NCBI GenBank assembly: GCA_964519015.1
Contig: CAZFHZ010000010.1
Span: 1-47,481 of the forward strand
DNA: 47,481 nt
DNA from: CAZFHZ01 sp964519015
GTDB taxonomy: Bacteria; Blakebacterota; Blakebacteria; Blakebacterales; CAYUVJ01
Direction of reading: 5' to 3'
Part shown: piece after piece, positions 17,978 to 26,371 of the stretch
How the letters are laid out: every line of letters begins with the position of its first letter
Position numbering within the stretch: position 1 is the stretch's first letter
The notes under the pieces: generated by a model
Seen by the model: the letters and a program-made list of their open reading frames with translations, nothing else
Told to the model about the DNA's origin: nothing
Databases searched by the model: none
Program-made: the position numbers and the translations under genes

Positions 17978-20248
17978 CTAGAACCGCCAGAGATAGCTGA
18001 CCTTGAAGAAGATCCCCCGGCGCACCTCGGTCCAGGCGCCTTCACCGACCACCCAGGCATCCTCCCGCCACTCCCGCCGGTCGTAGAGTGAGCCGTAACC
18101 CAGGTGCACCACCGTGCCCGGGATCCAGGTGAAGGAGGCCAGCAGGTCGGTCAGCAGTCGCTCATCGTACCCGTTGTACTGCAGGATCCCGCGCAGGAAG
18201 AACCAGCGGTTGAACTGGTAGGTCGTGCGGGTGTTGAGGATGTTCACGGCGTAGACGCGGTGCCCGTCGGCCGGGTGGTGGAGATCCTCGTGGAAGTACT
18301 CGACGTACTGGGAGAACCGCTCGCTGGGCTGCAGCAGGAACCAGAGGGTTCCAAGCCGCCCATCACCCACGTAGGGCGGTTCCCCCTGGTAGTAGAGGAT
18401 GCGCCCCAGACCGAGATACCCACCGAAGCTGAGCCAGCGCAGCAACTGCACAGAACCGTTCAGACTCGTCATCCGCTGCGGATAAACCTCCCCCTGCCAC
18501 CCCTCCGCCGTCCGGTTGTGCTCCAGCCGGAGTTGTCCCTGCCGGGTGAAGAAGGCGCCCACCGCCAGGTTGAAGTAGTCATCCCCCAGCCGGGTGACCT
18601 TGTCGAAGGTCCGGGAGAGGACGATCTCGGGGCTGATGCGCCGCAGCCAGTAATAGCGCTCCGGATCGGGGTAGAAGTTGGGGCTGAACCAGACCCAGCC
18701 GTTATCCACCCCGGTGCGGTACTGGAAGGCGGTATCCATGCGGAACCCCGGATCGTAGTGCTCGAAGGCGGCCGCCGCGTTGAAGGGCCGGCTGCCGTAT
18801 CCCCAGGTGGTGTTGATCCCGGTCCCCACCCGGTCGGGGGCATCGGACTGCGAGGTCCGGCTGTGGAGCACCGAGAAGGTCGTCCGGTGACCGTTGCCGA
18901 ACCGCAGGGCCGCGTCCGCTCCGGCCACCCGGTTGCCGCTGCCCGCGAAGGAGTGGTCGGTCACCAGGGTGCCGAGGTAGTCATCTCCCTGCAGGCTGTA
19001 CTTGGCCCGGCCGATCAGGAAGGTGGCCCGCTTCCCCTCGTCCGGGTTGGTCTCTTCGCTCCAGGCATAACCGGGGAACTCGTCGGAGGCCGCCAGCACT
19101 CCGAAGGCGCTCCGTCCCACCGTGCCGGTCAGTTTCGAGCCCCAGATCGGGTCCACGATCCGGCGGGTGTGGACCGGTGCCATGATCATCCCGTGCCCCA
19201 TGACCGCGAAGTCGAAGAGGTCCAAGCCTTCCATGAAGAAAGGGCGCTTCTCCTGGTAGAAGACCGGGTAGCGGCGGTTGACCTCGGCCTGGAAGGCGTC
19301 GCTCTCGACCTGGCTGAAATCGGGGTTCCAGGTGGCCTCCACGGTCGCCCCCGAACCGAGTCCGTACTTCAGACCGGCCCCCAGGTCCCCCTGGTCACCG
19401 TTACTATTCCAGGCCTGCGTCTCCTCCCGGGAGCGGCTCCCCCCCCAGGTGAAGCTGGGAAGCGCTTCCAGCAGCAGGGGGGCGCGCAGGTCGCGATAGA
19501 ACGCCCGGGCCTGCGCGTTGACCACGCCCTGTCCGGGCGTCATCTCCGGCCAGGAACCGGCGCTGCTCAGCCGGCTGATCCGCCGCCAGAAGAGGACCCC
19601 CATGACGACCTCATCCCCGCTCCGGAAGCGGATGCTCCGCAGCGGTACGCGCAACTCGGCCTCCCAGCCGTCCGGTGTGACGCGTGCGGCACTCTCCCAG
19701 ACGAAGTCGGGAGCGATGTCCTCCCCCCGGCCGGCCGAGCGCAGTATGTCTCCCTGGACGCCACTGGGGTTGACGAAGAACTCATAGGCGGTCTGACCGT
19801 TTCCCTGGGCGTCCAGCGACAGCCCGACCCAGTCGTCGCCGAACATCCCGTCACGCTGGGTGACCGTGGTCTTGATCTGGTCGGGTTCGGTGTCCCGGCA
19901 GCGGAAGGCGAAGTAGAGGGCGTCGTCGTCGTAACCCAGCCAGACCTCGGTCTGCTGGGGGAGGTCCTCACCATAGTTCGGGTGGTAGGTCCGGAAGAAA
20001 CCGGAGACCAGAGCCTCCTGCCAGGCCGCCTCGTCCAGGATCCCGTCGATGCTCGGGGGCGCGCTCAGTCGGGTGGGGTGGAGTTCACTCCGCGGCGGGA
20101 TCTCCCGGACCGTGGAGGTGGACATCCGTTGCCCGTTGATGGCGCCGGATCGAATCGACGCGGCGGGACCGATGTTGGCCCGGGCGGTGGTCGCGCTCGT
20201 CGCCATGAGCAGCAGCCCGGCACCGAACAGCGATAACGTTCGTTTCAT
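17978..20248 (-). CDS. DUF5916 outer-membrane protein with CBM9-like N-terminal domain
   Basis: 756 residues. A Sec signal peptide (KRTLSLFGAGLLLMATSATTARA) precedes a CBM9-like domain (about residues 55-235: SIDGILDEAAWQEA, VWLGYDDDALYFAFRCRDTEP) and a DUF5916 region with repeated amphipathic beta-strands, ending in the aromatic VSYLWRF typical of outer-membrane barrels. Segments such as NPDFSQVESDAFQAEVNRRYP and EKRPFFMEG are family hallmarks. The start at 20248 (MKRT) is preferred over an upstream TTG. Function is unknown; a carbohydrate-related or surface role is only suggested by the CBM9-like part. It is divergent from the gene at 20437. Confidence 0.85.
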   Translation of the reverse strand: MKRTLSLFGAGLLLMATSATTARANIGPAASIRSGAINGQRMSTSTVREIPPRSELHPTRLSAPPSIDGILDEAAWQEALVSGFFRTYHPNYGEDLPQQTEVWLGYDDDALYFAFRCRDTEPDQIKTTVTQRDGMFGDDWVGLSLDAQGNGQTAYEFFVNPSGVQGDILRSAGRGEDIAPDFVWESAARVTPDGWEAELRVPLRSIRFRSGDEVVMGVLFWRRISRLSSAGSWPEMTPGQGVVNAQARAFYRDLRAPLLLEALPSFTWGGSRSREETQAWNSNGDQGDLGAGLKYGLGSGATVEATWNPDFSQVESDAFQAEVNRRYPVFYQEKRPFFMEGLDLFDFAVMGHGMIMAPVHTRRIVDPIWGSKLTGTVGRSAFGVLAASDEFPGYAWSEETNPDEGKRATFLIGRAKYSLQGDDYLGTLVTDHSFAGSGNRVAGADAALRFGNGHRTTFSVLHSRTSQSDAPDRVGTGINTTWGYGSRPFNAAAAFEHYDPGFRMDTAFQYRTGVDNGWVWFSPNFYPDPERYYWLRRISPEIVLSRTFDKVTRLGDDYFNLAVGAFFTRQGQLRLEHNRTAEGWQGEVYPQRMTSLNGSVQLLRWLSFGGYLGLGRILYYQGEPPYVGDGRLGTLWFLLQPSERFSQYVEYFHEDLHHPADGHRVYAVNILNTRTTYQFNRWFFLRGILQYNGYDERLLTDLLASFTWIPGTVVHLGYGSLYDRREWREDAWVVGEGAWTEVRRGIFFKVSYLWRF

Positions 20249-20380
20249 GGACGTCCCCCCCAATAGGCAGCACTTCCCTTGAATACCGCCAAGGAGTGCC
20301 GAAAGTTGCGTGATCGGGTGGACAACGGGAGCGGGGACTCCCCGCCGGGGTCCAGGCCGGGGCGAACATCGGGAAAGCTG

Positions 20381-20423
20381 TTGACATCAGAACCAGACCA
20401 GTCTAGATTTTAGACAAGTCTGG
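20381..20423 (+). promoter_or_regulatory. Promoter with overlapping palindromic operator, membrane protein/winged-helix operon
   Basis: TTGACA (20381-20386), 17 bases, TAGATT (20404-20409). A nested dyad is centred on the -10 box: outer arms CCAGAC (20393-20398) and GTCTGG (20418-20423), inner arms GTCTA (20401-20405) and TAGAC (20411-20415). The only mismatches are the two bases between arms. A protein dimer bound here would block RNA polymerase. The winged-helix protein encoded at 20984 is the obvious candidate (inference). Confidence 0.7.
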
Positions 20424-20436
20424 AAAGGAGATTCCT

Positions 20437-20997
20437 ATGGATGAATCCCGTAACCTCGCCGGCGACCTCCGCTATGTGCAGGAGGTCATCCACAGTTCCG
20501 AACGGCGGAGCGCCCCGAAGGCCATCTACTTCCTCTGGGCGGCGCTCTGCCTGGTCGGCTTCGCCCTGGTCGACTTCGCTCCCCGCCATGTCGGGACCTT
20601 CTGGATGATCGCCGGTCCGGCCGGTTTCCTGGCCAGCGCCGGGATCGGCTGGTGGTATTCCCGAACCACCGGTCTCTATTCCAGTCGCGAGGGGATCCGC
20701 TACATGCTCCACTGGCTGGGCACCCTGGTCGCGGTCTTCTTGACCGGACTGCTGGTGGCCGACGGGCAGCTGGACTATCACGGCATGGCCCGGGCCATCC
20801 TGCTGGTCCTGGCGCTCGGCTACTTCACGGCCGGGCTCTACCAGGAGCGAGCCATGGTCTGGCTGGGGCTGCTGCTGGTGGCGGCCTATATCGCGCCCAG
20901 CCTGGTCACCGGGCCGGTCTGGACGATCGCCGGGTGCGCGCTGGCGGTCAGCCTGGTCGCGGCCGCCTTCCTGGGAGGCCGGCGTGAGCCCGTCTGA
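20437..20997 (+). CDS. Integral membrane protein of unknown function, paired with winged-helix regulator
   Basis: 186 residues. A soluble N-terminal 28 residues (MDESRNLAGDLRYVQEVIHS) precede five to six hydrophobic segments (AIYFLWAALCLVGFALVDF, FWMIAGPAGFLASAGIGWW, LGTLVAVFLTGLLVA and others). AAGGAG lies 8 bases before the ATG. No family was recognised. The gene overlaps the winged-helix gene by 14 bases, an arrangement common for regulators whose activity is linked to a membrane partner. A similar pair lies at 38556-39498. Confidence 0.75.
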   Translation: MDESRNLAGDLRYVQEVIHSSERRSAPKAIYFLWAALCLVGFALVDFAPRHVGTFWMIAGPAGFLASAGIGWWYSRTTGLYSSREGIRYMLHWLGTLVAVFLTGLLVADGQLDYHGMARAILLVLALGYFTAGLYQERAMVWLGLLLVAAYIAPSLVTGPVWTIAGCALAVSLVAAAFLGGRREPV

Positions 20998-21322
20998 CCC
21001 GGGCGCGGAAGGGGAGGCTTTCCGGGACGGACTGGAGGGACTCGACCGGCTGCTCGAACATCGGGTCCGGCTGGTCGTCTGCGTGCTGCTGGTGCGGCAC
21101 GACGAACTCCCTTTCACCCGGCTGCTGGAGTTGACCGGCGAGACCAACGGCAACCTGGGGGCCAACCTGCGGCGGCTCGAGGAGGAGGGCTACCTGACCG
21201 TACGCAAGGAGTTCGTGCGCCGCCGGCCGGTCTCCTGGTACCGCCTGACCCGCAAGGGGCGCGCGGCACTGCGCTCGCACGTCACCGCACTCGACCGGCT
21301 GCTCCACCGCCCGGAGGGCTGA
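20984..21322 (+). CDS. Winged-helix transcriptional regulator (MarR/ArsR-like, PF13601 type)
   Basis: 112 residues. FTRLLELTGETNGNLGANLRRLEEEGYLTVRKEFVRRRPVSWYRLTRKGRAALRSHV is a complete helix-turn-helix plus wing, as in the short PF13601-type regulators. A leading helix (EGLDRLLEHRVRLVVCVLLV) probably dimerises. The GTG start lies inside the membrane-protein gene (14-base overlap) with GGGAGG just before it. It is the natural candidate to bind the dyad at 20393-20423. The protein at 38556-38894 is its paralogue of the same length. Ligand unknown. Confidence 0.85.
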   Translation: MSPSDPGAEGEAFRDGLEGLDRLLEHRVRLVVCVLLVRHDELPFTRLLELTGETNGNLGANLRRLEEEGYLTVRKEFVRRRPVSWYRLTRKGRAALRSHVTALDRLLHRPEG

Positions 21323-21356
21323 CCGCGGCCGAAGGTCACCTGACGGGGCAGGGAGC

Positions 21357-21385
21357 TGTCGAAATCGCCGGGGTTCGTGTACCAT
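21357..21385 (+). promoter_or_regulatory. Weak candidate promoter for radical SAM operon
   Basis: TGTCGA (21357-21362), 17 bases, TACCAT (21380-21385). The -10 sequence is identical to the one before the ketosynthase gene (25062-25067), which is the main reason for listing it. The -35 match is poor. Confidence 0.3.
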
Positions 21386-21481
21386 GGTCGGGTCCCGCCC
21401 GGAGAGCGGGGGATCCGTTCACCCCGTGCGTCGAGGTCGACCCTCCCCGGGAGCGAACGGGCGCAGGCGAGGAACACGGCT

Positions 21482-22825
21482 GTGGACCCAGCGACACCGG
21501 ATCGTCCGATCGAATTCCTCCTCATCAATCCCACCGCCGAGGAGTGGCGGGCCGGTGACGGGCACCCTCCCCGCCGGCGCACCCGCGTCTTCCGTTTCTC
21601 CATGCTCTCCAGCCTCTACGTGGCGGCGGCCATGCCCCCCGGTGTGCATACCACGATCGTGGACGAGGACGTGGAACCCCTCGACCTCGAGAGGCCCACC
21701 GACCTGGTCGGGATCTCCTTCATGACCTTCAACGCCCCCCGGGCCTACCACCTGGCCGACCGTTTCCGGGAGCGGGGCCGGACCGTCGTCCTGGGCGGGT
21801 TCCACCCCAGCTTCATGCCCGAGGAGGCCATTGCGCACGCCGACGCGGTCTGCATCGGGGAGGCCGAGACCAGCGTCCCCGGTCTGATCGCCGATTTCCG
21901 GGCCGGCCGGCTCAAGCCCTTCTACCGGGGGGGGCTGGCCGACCTGGCCGGATTGCCGGTGCCCGACCGGACGCTCATCCGGCGGGGCGCCTATATCGAG
22001 GCGGACGCCGTCCAGGCGACCCGGGGCTGCCCGCACCGCTGCTCCTTCTGCTCCATCGCCCCTTTTTTCGACCACACCTTCCGCAACCGCCCGGTCGAGG
22101 AGGTGGTGGCCGAACTGCGCCCACTGGGCCGCTTCCTGATGTTCATGGACGACAACATCATCAGCGACCGCGCCTACGCCCGGGAGCTCTTCGCCGCGAT
22201 GGCGCCGTTGGGCAAGCGCTGGTTCAGCCAGTGCGGCATCGGTATCGCCCGGGACCCCGAACTGCTCCGACTTGCCTGGCGGAGCGGCTGCCGGGGCCTC
22301 TTCATCGGATTGGAGTCGCTCTCGCAGGAGAACCTGAAGGCGTGGCGCAAGAACACGAACCGGGCCTGTGATTACCTGTGCGACCTCGAGCGCATACATA
22401 CCCAGGGGATCGCGGTCTACGCCGGGATCGTCTTCGGGAACGATTTCGACGGCCCCGGGGTCTTCGAAGCCACGCTGCAATTCCTGGACGAGGCCCGGGT
22501 GGACGCCCTTCAGGCCACCATCCTGACCCCCTTCCCGGGCACGGCGCTGCGGGAGGAGATGATCGGAGAGGGGCGGGTGGTCGACACCGACTGGGCCCAC
22601 TACGACTTCAAGCACGTGGTCTTCGAACCGCGGGGGATGAGCCGGCGGCAACTGGCCGAGGGACATGCCCGCGTCCTCGACCGTTTCTATGCCTGGCCGA
22701 GCGTGCTGCGGCGCTGGCGCCGTCAACTCACCTACCTCTGCCCGGAGACGATCCTGCGGGCCTCGATCCCGCTCAATCTGAGCTACCGCACCCGACTGCG
22801 GGTCAACGGGGTGCTGGCCGGATGA
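21482..22825 (+). CDS. B12-binding-domain radical SAM enzyme (DUF4070-like), first of pair
   Basis: 447 residues. An N-terminal cobalamin-binding-like Rossmann domain (about 10-140: FLLINPTAEEW, DLVGISFMTFNAPRAYHLAD, VVLGGFHPSFMPEEA) is followed by the radical SAM core with CPHRCSFC (Cys183, 187, 190) binding the [4Fe-4S] cluster. The tail has DWAHYDFKHVVFEPRGMSRRQL, as in DUF4070-type proteins. No classical DxHxxG cobalamin motif is visible, so B12 use is uncertain. The GTG at 21482 (AGGA upstream) is chosen; the frame opens 105 bases earlier but without family-like sequence. The stop overlaps the next start (ATGA). Substrate unknown. Confidence 0.85.
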   Translation: MDPATPDRPIEFLLINPTAEEWRAGDGHPPRRRTRVFRFSMLSSLYVAAAMPPGVHTTIVDEDVEPLDLERPTDLVGISFMTFNAPRAYHLADRFRERGRTVVLGGFHPSFMPEEAIAHADAVCIGEAETSVPGLIADFRAGRLKPFYRGGLADLAGLPVPDRTLIRRGAYIEADAVQATRGCPHRCSFCSIAPFFDHTFRNRPVEEVVAELRPLGRFLMFMDDNIISDRAYARELFAAMAPLGKRWFSQCGIGIARDPELLRLAWRSGCRGLFIGLESLSQENLKAWRKNTNRACDYLCDLERIHTQGIAVYAGIVFGNDFDGPGVFEATLQFLDEARVDALQATILTPFPGTALREEMIGEGRVVDTDWAHYDFKHVVFEPRGMSRRQLAEGHARVLDRFYAWPSVLRRWRRQLTYLCPETILRASIPLNLSYRTRLRVNGVLAG

Positions 22826-24162
22826 AGCGCGGGATCTATCTCGTCCAGCCGACGTATCGGAACCCGGCCGGACAGCTGCACCGGGGTGAAAAGCTCCTCT
22901 ATGCCTCGCTGGCCCTGCCCGCCCTGAGCACCACGGTCCCCGACGACTGGGAGAAGTCGTTCTGTCTGGAGTACTTCGATGAGGTGGACTACGAGACCGA
23001 CGCCGAGGTGGTTGGGATCACCTCGATGGGCTACGACCTGCTGCACGGCCAGGAGATCGCCGCCGAGTTCAAACGCCGGGGCAAGACGGTCATCATCGGC
23101 GGACAGCAGGCCCATTTCAGCGCCCCGCGGTTGCGGGATGTCTGCGATGCGGTCGTCCACGGACACCCCGACCGGGAGGATATGGCGGAGCTGCTGGAAG
23201 ATGCAGCGGCCGGACGGCTGAAGCCGGAATACCGGTTCGGGATGAACGTCGATTTCCCCTTCGACTACACGCTCTTCGAAGGGCGTGAGATCATGTTCAT
23301 GCCATTGTTGAGCAGTATCGGCTGCCGCAACCACTGCACCTTCTGCTGCACCGCCGCCGCTTACCGGGGGCGTTTCCACCGGCGGGAGATCGATTGCGTC
23401 CTGGCCGACATCCGGACCTTCTACGACCGGAACCGGCACGCCTGTTTCGACGATCCCAACATCTACAACGAGCGGGATCACCTGATCGAGCTCTGCCGGC
23501 GGATGGACACCGAAGGATTCGAGTTGCGCTGGGGCGCCCAGTGCACGCTCGAGGTGGCCGACGATCCGGCGGCGCTCACCGCGCTCCAACGGGCGGGCTG
23601 CCGGTTCCTCATGGTCGGACTGGAATCCCTCAGCCAGGGGAGCCTGGACGCGGTCAACAAGAAGGTCCGCGCCGAGCGGCACCGCGATCGCCTCCACCGC
23701 ATCCGGGAGGCGGGCATCGCGGTCGGGGGCTATTTCGTGCTGGGCCTGGACGGGGACACCCCCGCGACCTTCGATGAGCTCCGGGAGTTCATCGATACCT
23801 CCGCGATCGCGGTCCCCATCCTTAATATCCTCCTCCCGGCTCCAGGGACACCTCTCTTCGACCAGCTCACCCGGGCGGGGCGCCTACTGATCTCCGACGA
23901 GGAGGAACTCCTCCGCAACAACGCCCGTTACAGCATCGCCAGCAGCCATTGTTTCTTCGAGCCCGCCGGTATGTCCGCCCGGGAGCTCGAGACCCGATTC
24001 CTCGATCTCTACGGCCGGCTCTGCAGCTGGCCACGGATCCTGAGGCGCTCCGCCGTACCCGACCTGGAACTGGCCGCTACCCTGCTGTTCATGAACCGGG
24101 AACTGCGGAAGGGCTACCGGGCCATGCGCCGGGAACGGGCGGCGGAGAGCATCCCCACATGA
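22822..24162 (+). CDS. B12-binding-domain radical SAM enzyme, second of pair
   Basis: 446 residues. The N-terminal Rossmann-like domain (VVGITSMGYDLLHGQEIAAEF, TVIIGGQQAHFSAP) precedes a radical SAM core with CRNHCTFC (Cys168, 172, 175). The core continues with CFDDPNIYNERDHLIELCRR and FLMVGLESLSQGSLDAVNKK. The C-terminus has FFEPAGMSARELETRFLDLYGRL, recalling the neighbour but clearly diverged. Both ends overlap neighbouring genes by ATGA, so the three proteins are probably made in fixed ratio. The shared layout suggests successive steps on one substrate, which is an inference. Confidence 0.85.
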   Translation: MKRGIYLVQPTYRNPAGQLHRGEKLLYASLALPALSTTVPDDWEKSFCLEYFDEVDYETDAEVVGITSMGYDLLHGQEIAAEFKRRGKTVIIGGQQAHFSAPRLRDVCDAVVHGHPDREDMAELLEDAAAGRLKPEYRFGMNVDFPFDYTLFEGREIMFMPLLSSIGCRNHCTFCCTAAAYRGRFHRREIDCVLADIRTFYDRNRHACFDDPNIYNERDHLIELCRRMDTEGFELRWGAQCTLEVADDPAALTALQRAGCRFLMVGLESLSQGSLDAVNKKVRAERHRDRLHRIREAGIAVGGYFVLGLDGDTPATFDELREFIDTSAIAVPILNILLPAPGTPLFDQLTRAGRLLISDEEELLRNNARYSIASSHCFFEPAGMSARELETRFLDLYGRLCSWPRILRRSAVPDLELAATLLFMNRELRKGYRAMRRERAAESIPT

Positions 24163-24938
24163 CCTGGTCCGTCTTCCTGCTCGAGGAGAAGCTCCCGCTG
24201 CCAGTCGAGTCCCTCAGCCTGCTCCTGCAGGAGGCGATAGGGGGGGTCGCCTTCGACTACCACCACACGCTCCGCACCCAGCATGGATGGATCGCCCGCG
24301 GGATCGAGCAGCCGGTGGCCGAACGTCTCGTCGCCTTGCTCGAACAGCAGGGGCATCCGGCGCTCGCCAAGAGCGAGGATCGGCTGGTCGGGGTGGAACA
24401 CCGGTTCGTGGTGGCCAACGGAGAGCTGCGGGAGGATGCCCTGCTCATCCAGGAGAACCTGGCGGGATCGCTGAGGGCCGTGCCCTGGGATGCTCTGGCG
24501 GTGGTCGCTATCGGCAGTGTCCCGGTGACCAGGGAGAAAGCGGTTCGGGTCCGGGAGGAGACCCGGGGCGTGAACAAGGCGGTTCTGCTGACCACGGGGA
24601 TCCCACTCCGGCAGAAGAAGGCCGGGCTGGTGACCCGCTTCGAGACGGTCAAGGACGAGGGGATCCTCGTCCACCTGGTCGTCCGGGAAGAACCCGCCCT
24701 CGTTCTCGAGATCCGGCCGGCTCGCTTCGACTATCACTACCTCGGCGACCGGATCGCCGGCACCCTGGTGGAGAACTTCCACCTCTTCCTGGACGACCTC
24801 GCCCGTTTCGCCGGGAAGGCCTACTGGACCGACATGTCGCGCCGGTTTCGCGCGGAAGGCGTCCTGGAGCCGGGATTCACGGACGAGAAGGACTTCCTGC
24901 GATACACCCGGTGGATCACCGAGAAGACGGTGGTCTGA
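24159..24938 (+). CDS. Conserved-looking protein of unknown function, coupled to the radical SAM pair
   Basis: 259 residues; I do not recognise the family. It has no signal peptide, membrane segment or cysteine cluster. Segments such as YHHTLRTQHGWIARGIEQPVAERLVALLEQQGHPALA, LAVVAIGSVPVTREKAVRVREE and EEPALVLEIRPARFDYHYLGDR look like a compact alpha/beta protein with good coding composition. It starts at an ATGA overlap with the second radical SAM gene, the strongest evidence that it works with those enzymes, perhaps as an accessory or substrate-binding partner. Confidence 0.75.
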   Translation: MTWSVFLLEEKLPLPVESLSLLLQEAIGGVAFDYHHTLRTQHGWIARGIEQPVAERLVALLEQQGHPALAKSEDRLVGVEHRFVVANGELREDALLIQENLAGSLRAVPWDALAVVAIGSVPVTREKAVRVREETRGVNKAVLLTTGIPLRQKKAGLVTRFETVKDEGILVHLVVREEPALVLEIRPARFDYHYLGDRIAGTLVENFHLFLDDLARFAGKAYWTDMSRRFRAEGVLEPGFTDEKDFLRYTRWITEKTVV

Positions 24939-24974
24939 GGGGCGCGAGCCACCTCCCTGCCCACGGCTCCGTAC

Positions 24975-25034
24975 CTACTCCACCCGCAGCGCCCGGAGCG
25001 GGTCCACCCGGGCCGCCGGCCAGGCCGGCAGCCC
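24975..25034 (-). pseudogene. Remnant of an ABC-transporter permease (MacB/FtsX-type C-terminus)
   Basis: Read on the minus strand, this gap encodes GLPAWPAARVDPLRALRVE followed by TAG. That matches the highly conserved last residues of MacB/FtsX-like permeases (pattern P..RAARVDP..ALR.E). No permease reading frame extends upstream; the sequence runs into the ketosynthase promoter. It therefore looks like the tail of a deleted gene. Confidence 0.55.
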
Positions 25035-25038
25035 TGAT

Positions 25039-25067
25039 TTGACACGTCCCGGGCCTTTCTCTACCAT
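25039..25067 (+). promoter_or_regulatory. Promoter of the ketosynthase operon
   Basis: TTGACA (25039-25044), 17 bases, TACCAT (25062-25067), 50 bases before the ATG at 25118. It shows that the ketosynthase genes can be transcribed separately from the radical SAM genes upstream. Confidence 0.65.
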
Positions 25068-25117
25068 CGTGCCGACCATTCCACCCGTGATCTCTAGGGA
25101 CCGGATCGGATGACCGG

Positions 25118-26371
25118 ATGAGGGTACCGAGCGATAACCGGGTCGTCGTTACCGGCCTGGGAGTGGTCTCCCCGGTGGGGAACGACCGGCCCTCCTTCTG
25201 GGACGCCCTCTGCCGCGGCCGGGGCGGGGTGTCGCGGATCACCCGGTTCGACGTGACGGACTATCGTTCCCAGATCGCCGCCGAGGTCAAGGGATGGGAG
25301 CAAGCCGCTGTTCTGCAGGACCGGGATGTGGCCCGGATGGACCGTTCCACCCAGTACGCGGTCGCGGCCGGGGACGAAGCATTCGCCGACGCGGGGCTGA
25401 CTCCCGAAGGAGTGGACCAGGAGCGATCGGGGGTGATCGTGGGGTCCGGCATCGGGGGCTCCGAGACGATCGAGGAGGGGTACCGGCTCCTTTCCTCGAA
25501 GGGCCCCCGGGCGATCGGACCGCTCTTCGTATCGAAACTGCTGGTCAACACCGCGGCCAGCATGCTGTCGATCCGCTATGGACTGAGGGGGCCGATGTCG
25601 TCCCTCTCCCTGGCCTGTTCGACCGGCACCGACGCCATCGGCCGGGCCTTCCGGACGATCCAGCTCGGCGAAGCGGACCTCATGCTGGCCGGCGGTGTCG
25701 AGGCCTGCATCACGCCCCTGGCCTTCGCCGGTTTCTGCGCCACCCGTTCCCTCTCCAATCGGAACGACGACCCGGAGCGGGCCAGCCGACCCTTCGATCG
25801 TGACCGGGACGGCTTCGTCATGGGGGAGGGGGGCGGCATCGTCGTGCTGGAACGGCTCGACCGGGCCCGGGAGCGTTCCGCCCGGATCTACGCGGAGCTC
25901 GTCGGCTATGCCAACACGGCCGATGGATTCCATCTGACCGCTCCCGATCCGGAAGGGCGGGGTATGAGTGGTGTGATGCGGGGTGCCCTGGAAGATGCGG
26001 GCGTGGAGCCCGGCGCGGTCGACTACATCAATGCCCACGGGACCTCCACGGTCCTCAACGACCGGATCGAGAGCCAAGCCATCCTCAAGGTCTTCGGCGA
26101 GCATGCCTGGGATGTGAAGGTGAGTTCGATCAAGTCGATGATCGGGCACCTGATGGCCGCCTCGGGCGCGGTCGAGTTCGTCGCCACGGTCCTGAGCGTC
26201 TTCACCGGGGACCTCCCCCCGACCATCAACCATCAGAACCGTGACCCGGATTGCCCTCTTGACTACGTGACCACAGGTTGCATCCATACAGAACCACGGA
26301 TCGCCCTCAACAACTCCTTCGGGTTCGGAGGTGGTAACTCATGCCTGGTAGTGGCGCGACATGTTGAATGA
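25118..26371 (+). CDS. Beta-ketoacyl-ACP synthase (KAS II/FabF-like)
   Basis: 417 residues, thiolase fold, full FabF length. The active-site residues are intact: Cys167 in ACSTGTDAIG, His307 in NAHGTST, Lys339 and His344 in KSMIGHLMAASGA, plus the NNSFGFGGGN loop at the C-terminus. It should condense acyl and malonyl groups on an acyl carrier protein. No ACP, acyltransferase or ketoreductase gene is adjacent, so this is not an ordinary fab operon and may be dedicated to a special lipid or secondary product. It overlaps the flavin oxidoreductase gene by 11 bases. Confidence 0.9.
   Translation: MRVPSDNRVVVTGLGVVSPVGNDRPSFWDALCRGRGGVSRITRFDVTDYRSQIAAEVKGWEQAAVLQDRDVARMDRSTQYAVAAGDEAFADAGLTPEGVDQERSGVIVGSGIGGSETIEEGYRLLSSKGPRAIGPLFVSKLLVNTAASMLSIRYGLRGPMSSLSLACSTGTDAIGRAFRTIQLGEADLMLAGGVEACITPLAFAGFCATRSLSNRNDDPERASRPFDRDRDGFVMGEGGGIVVLERLDRARERSARIYAELVGYANTADGFHLTAPDPEGRGMSGVMRGALEDAGVEPGAVDYINAHGTSTVLNDRIESQAILKVFGEHAWDVKVSSIKSMIGHLMAASGAVEFVATVLSVFTGDLPPTINHQNRDPDCPLDYVTTGCIHTEPRIALNNSFGFGGGNSCLVVARHVE

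Noticed and set aside
18104..20236. 710-codon open frame on the plus strand
   Set aside because: Antisense shadow of the DUF5916 gene, with no recognisable domain or ribosome site.
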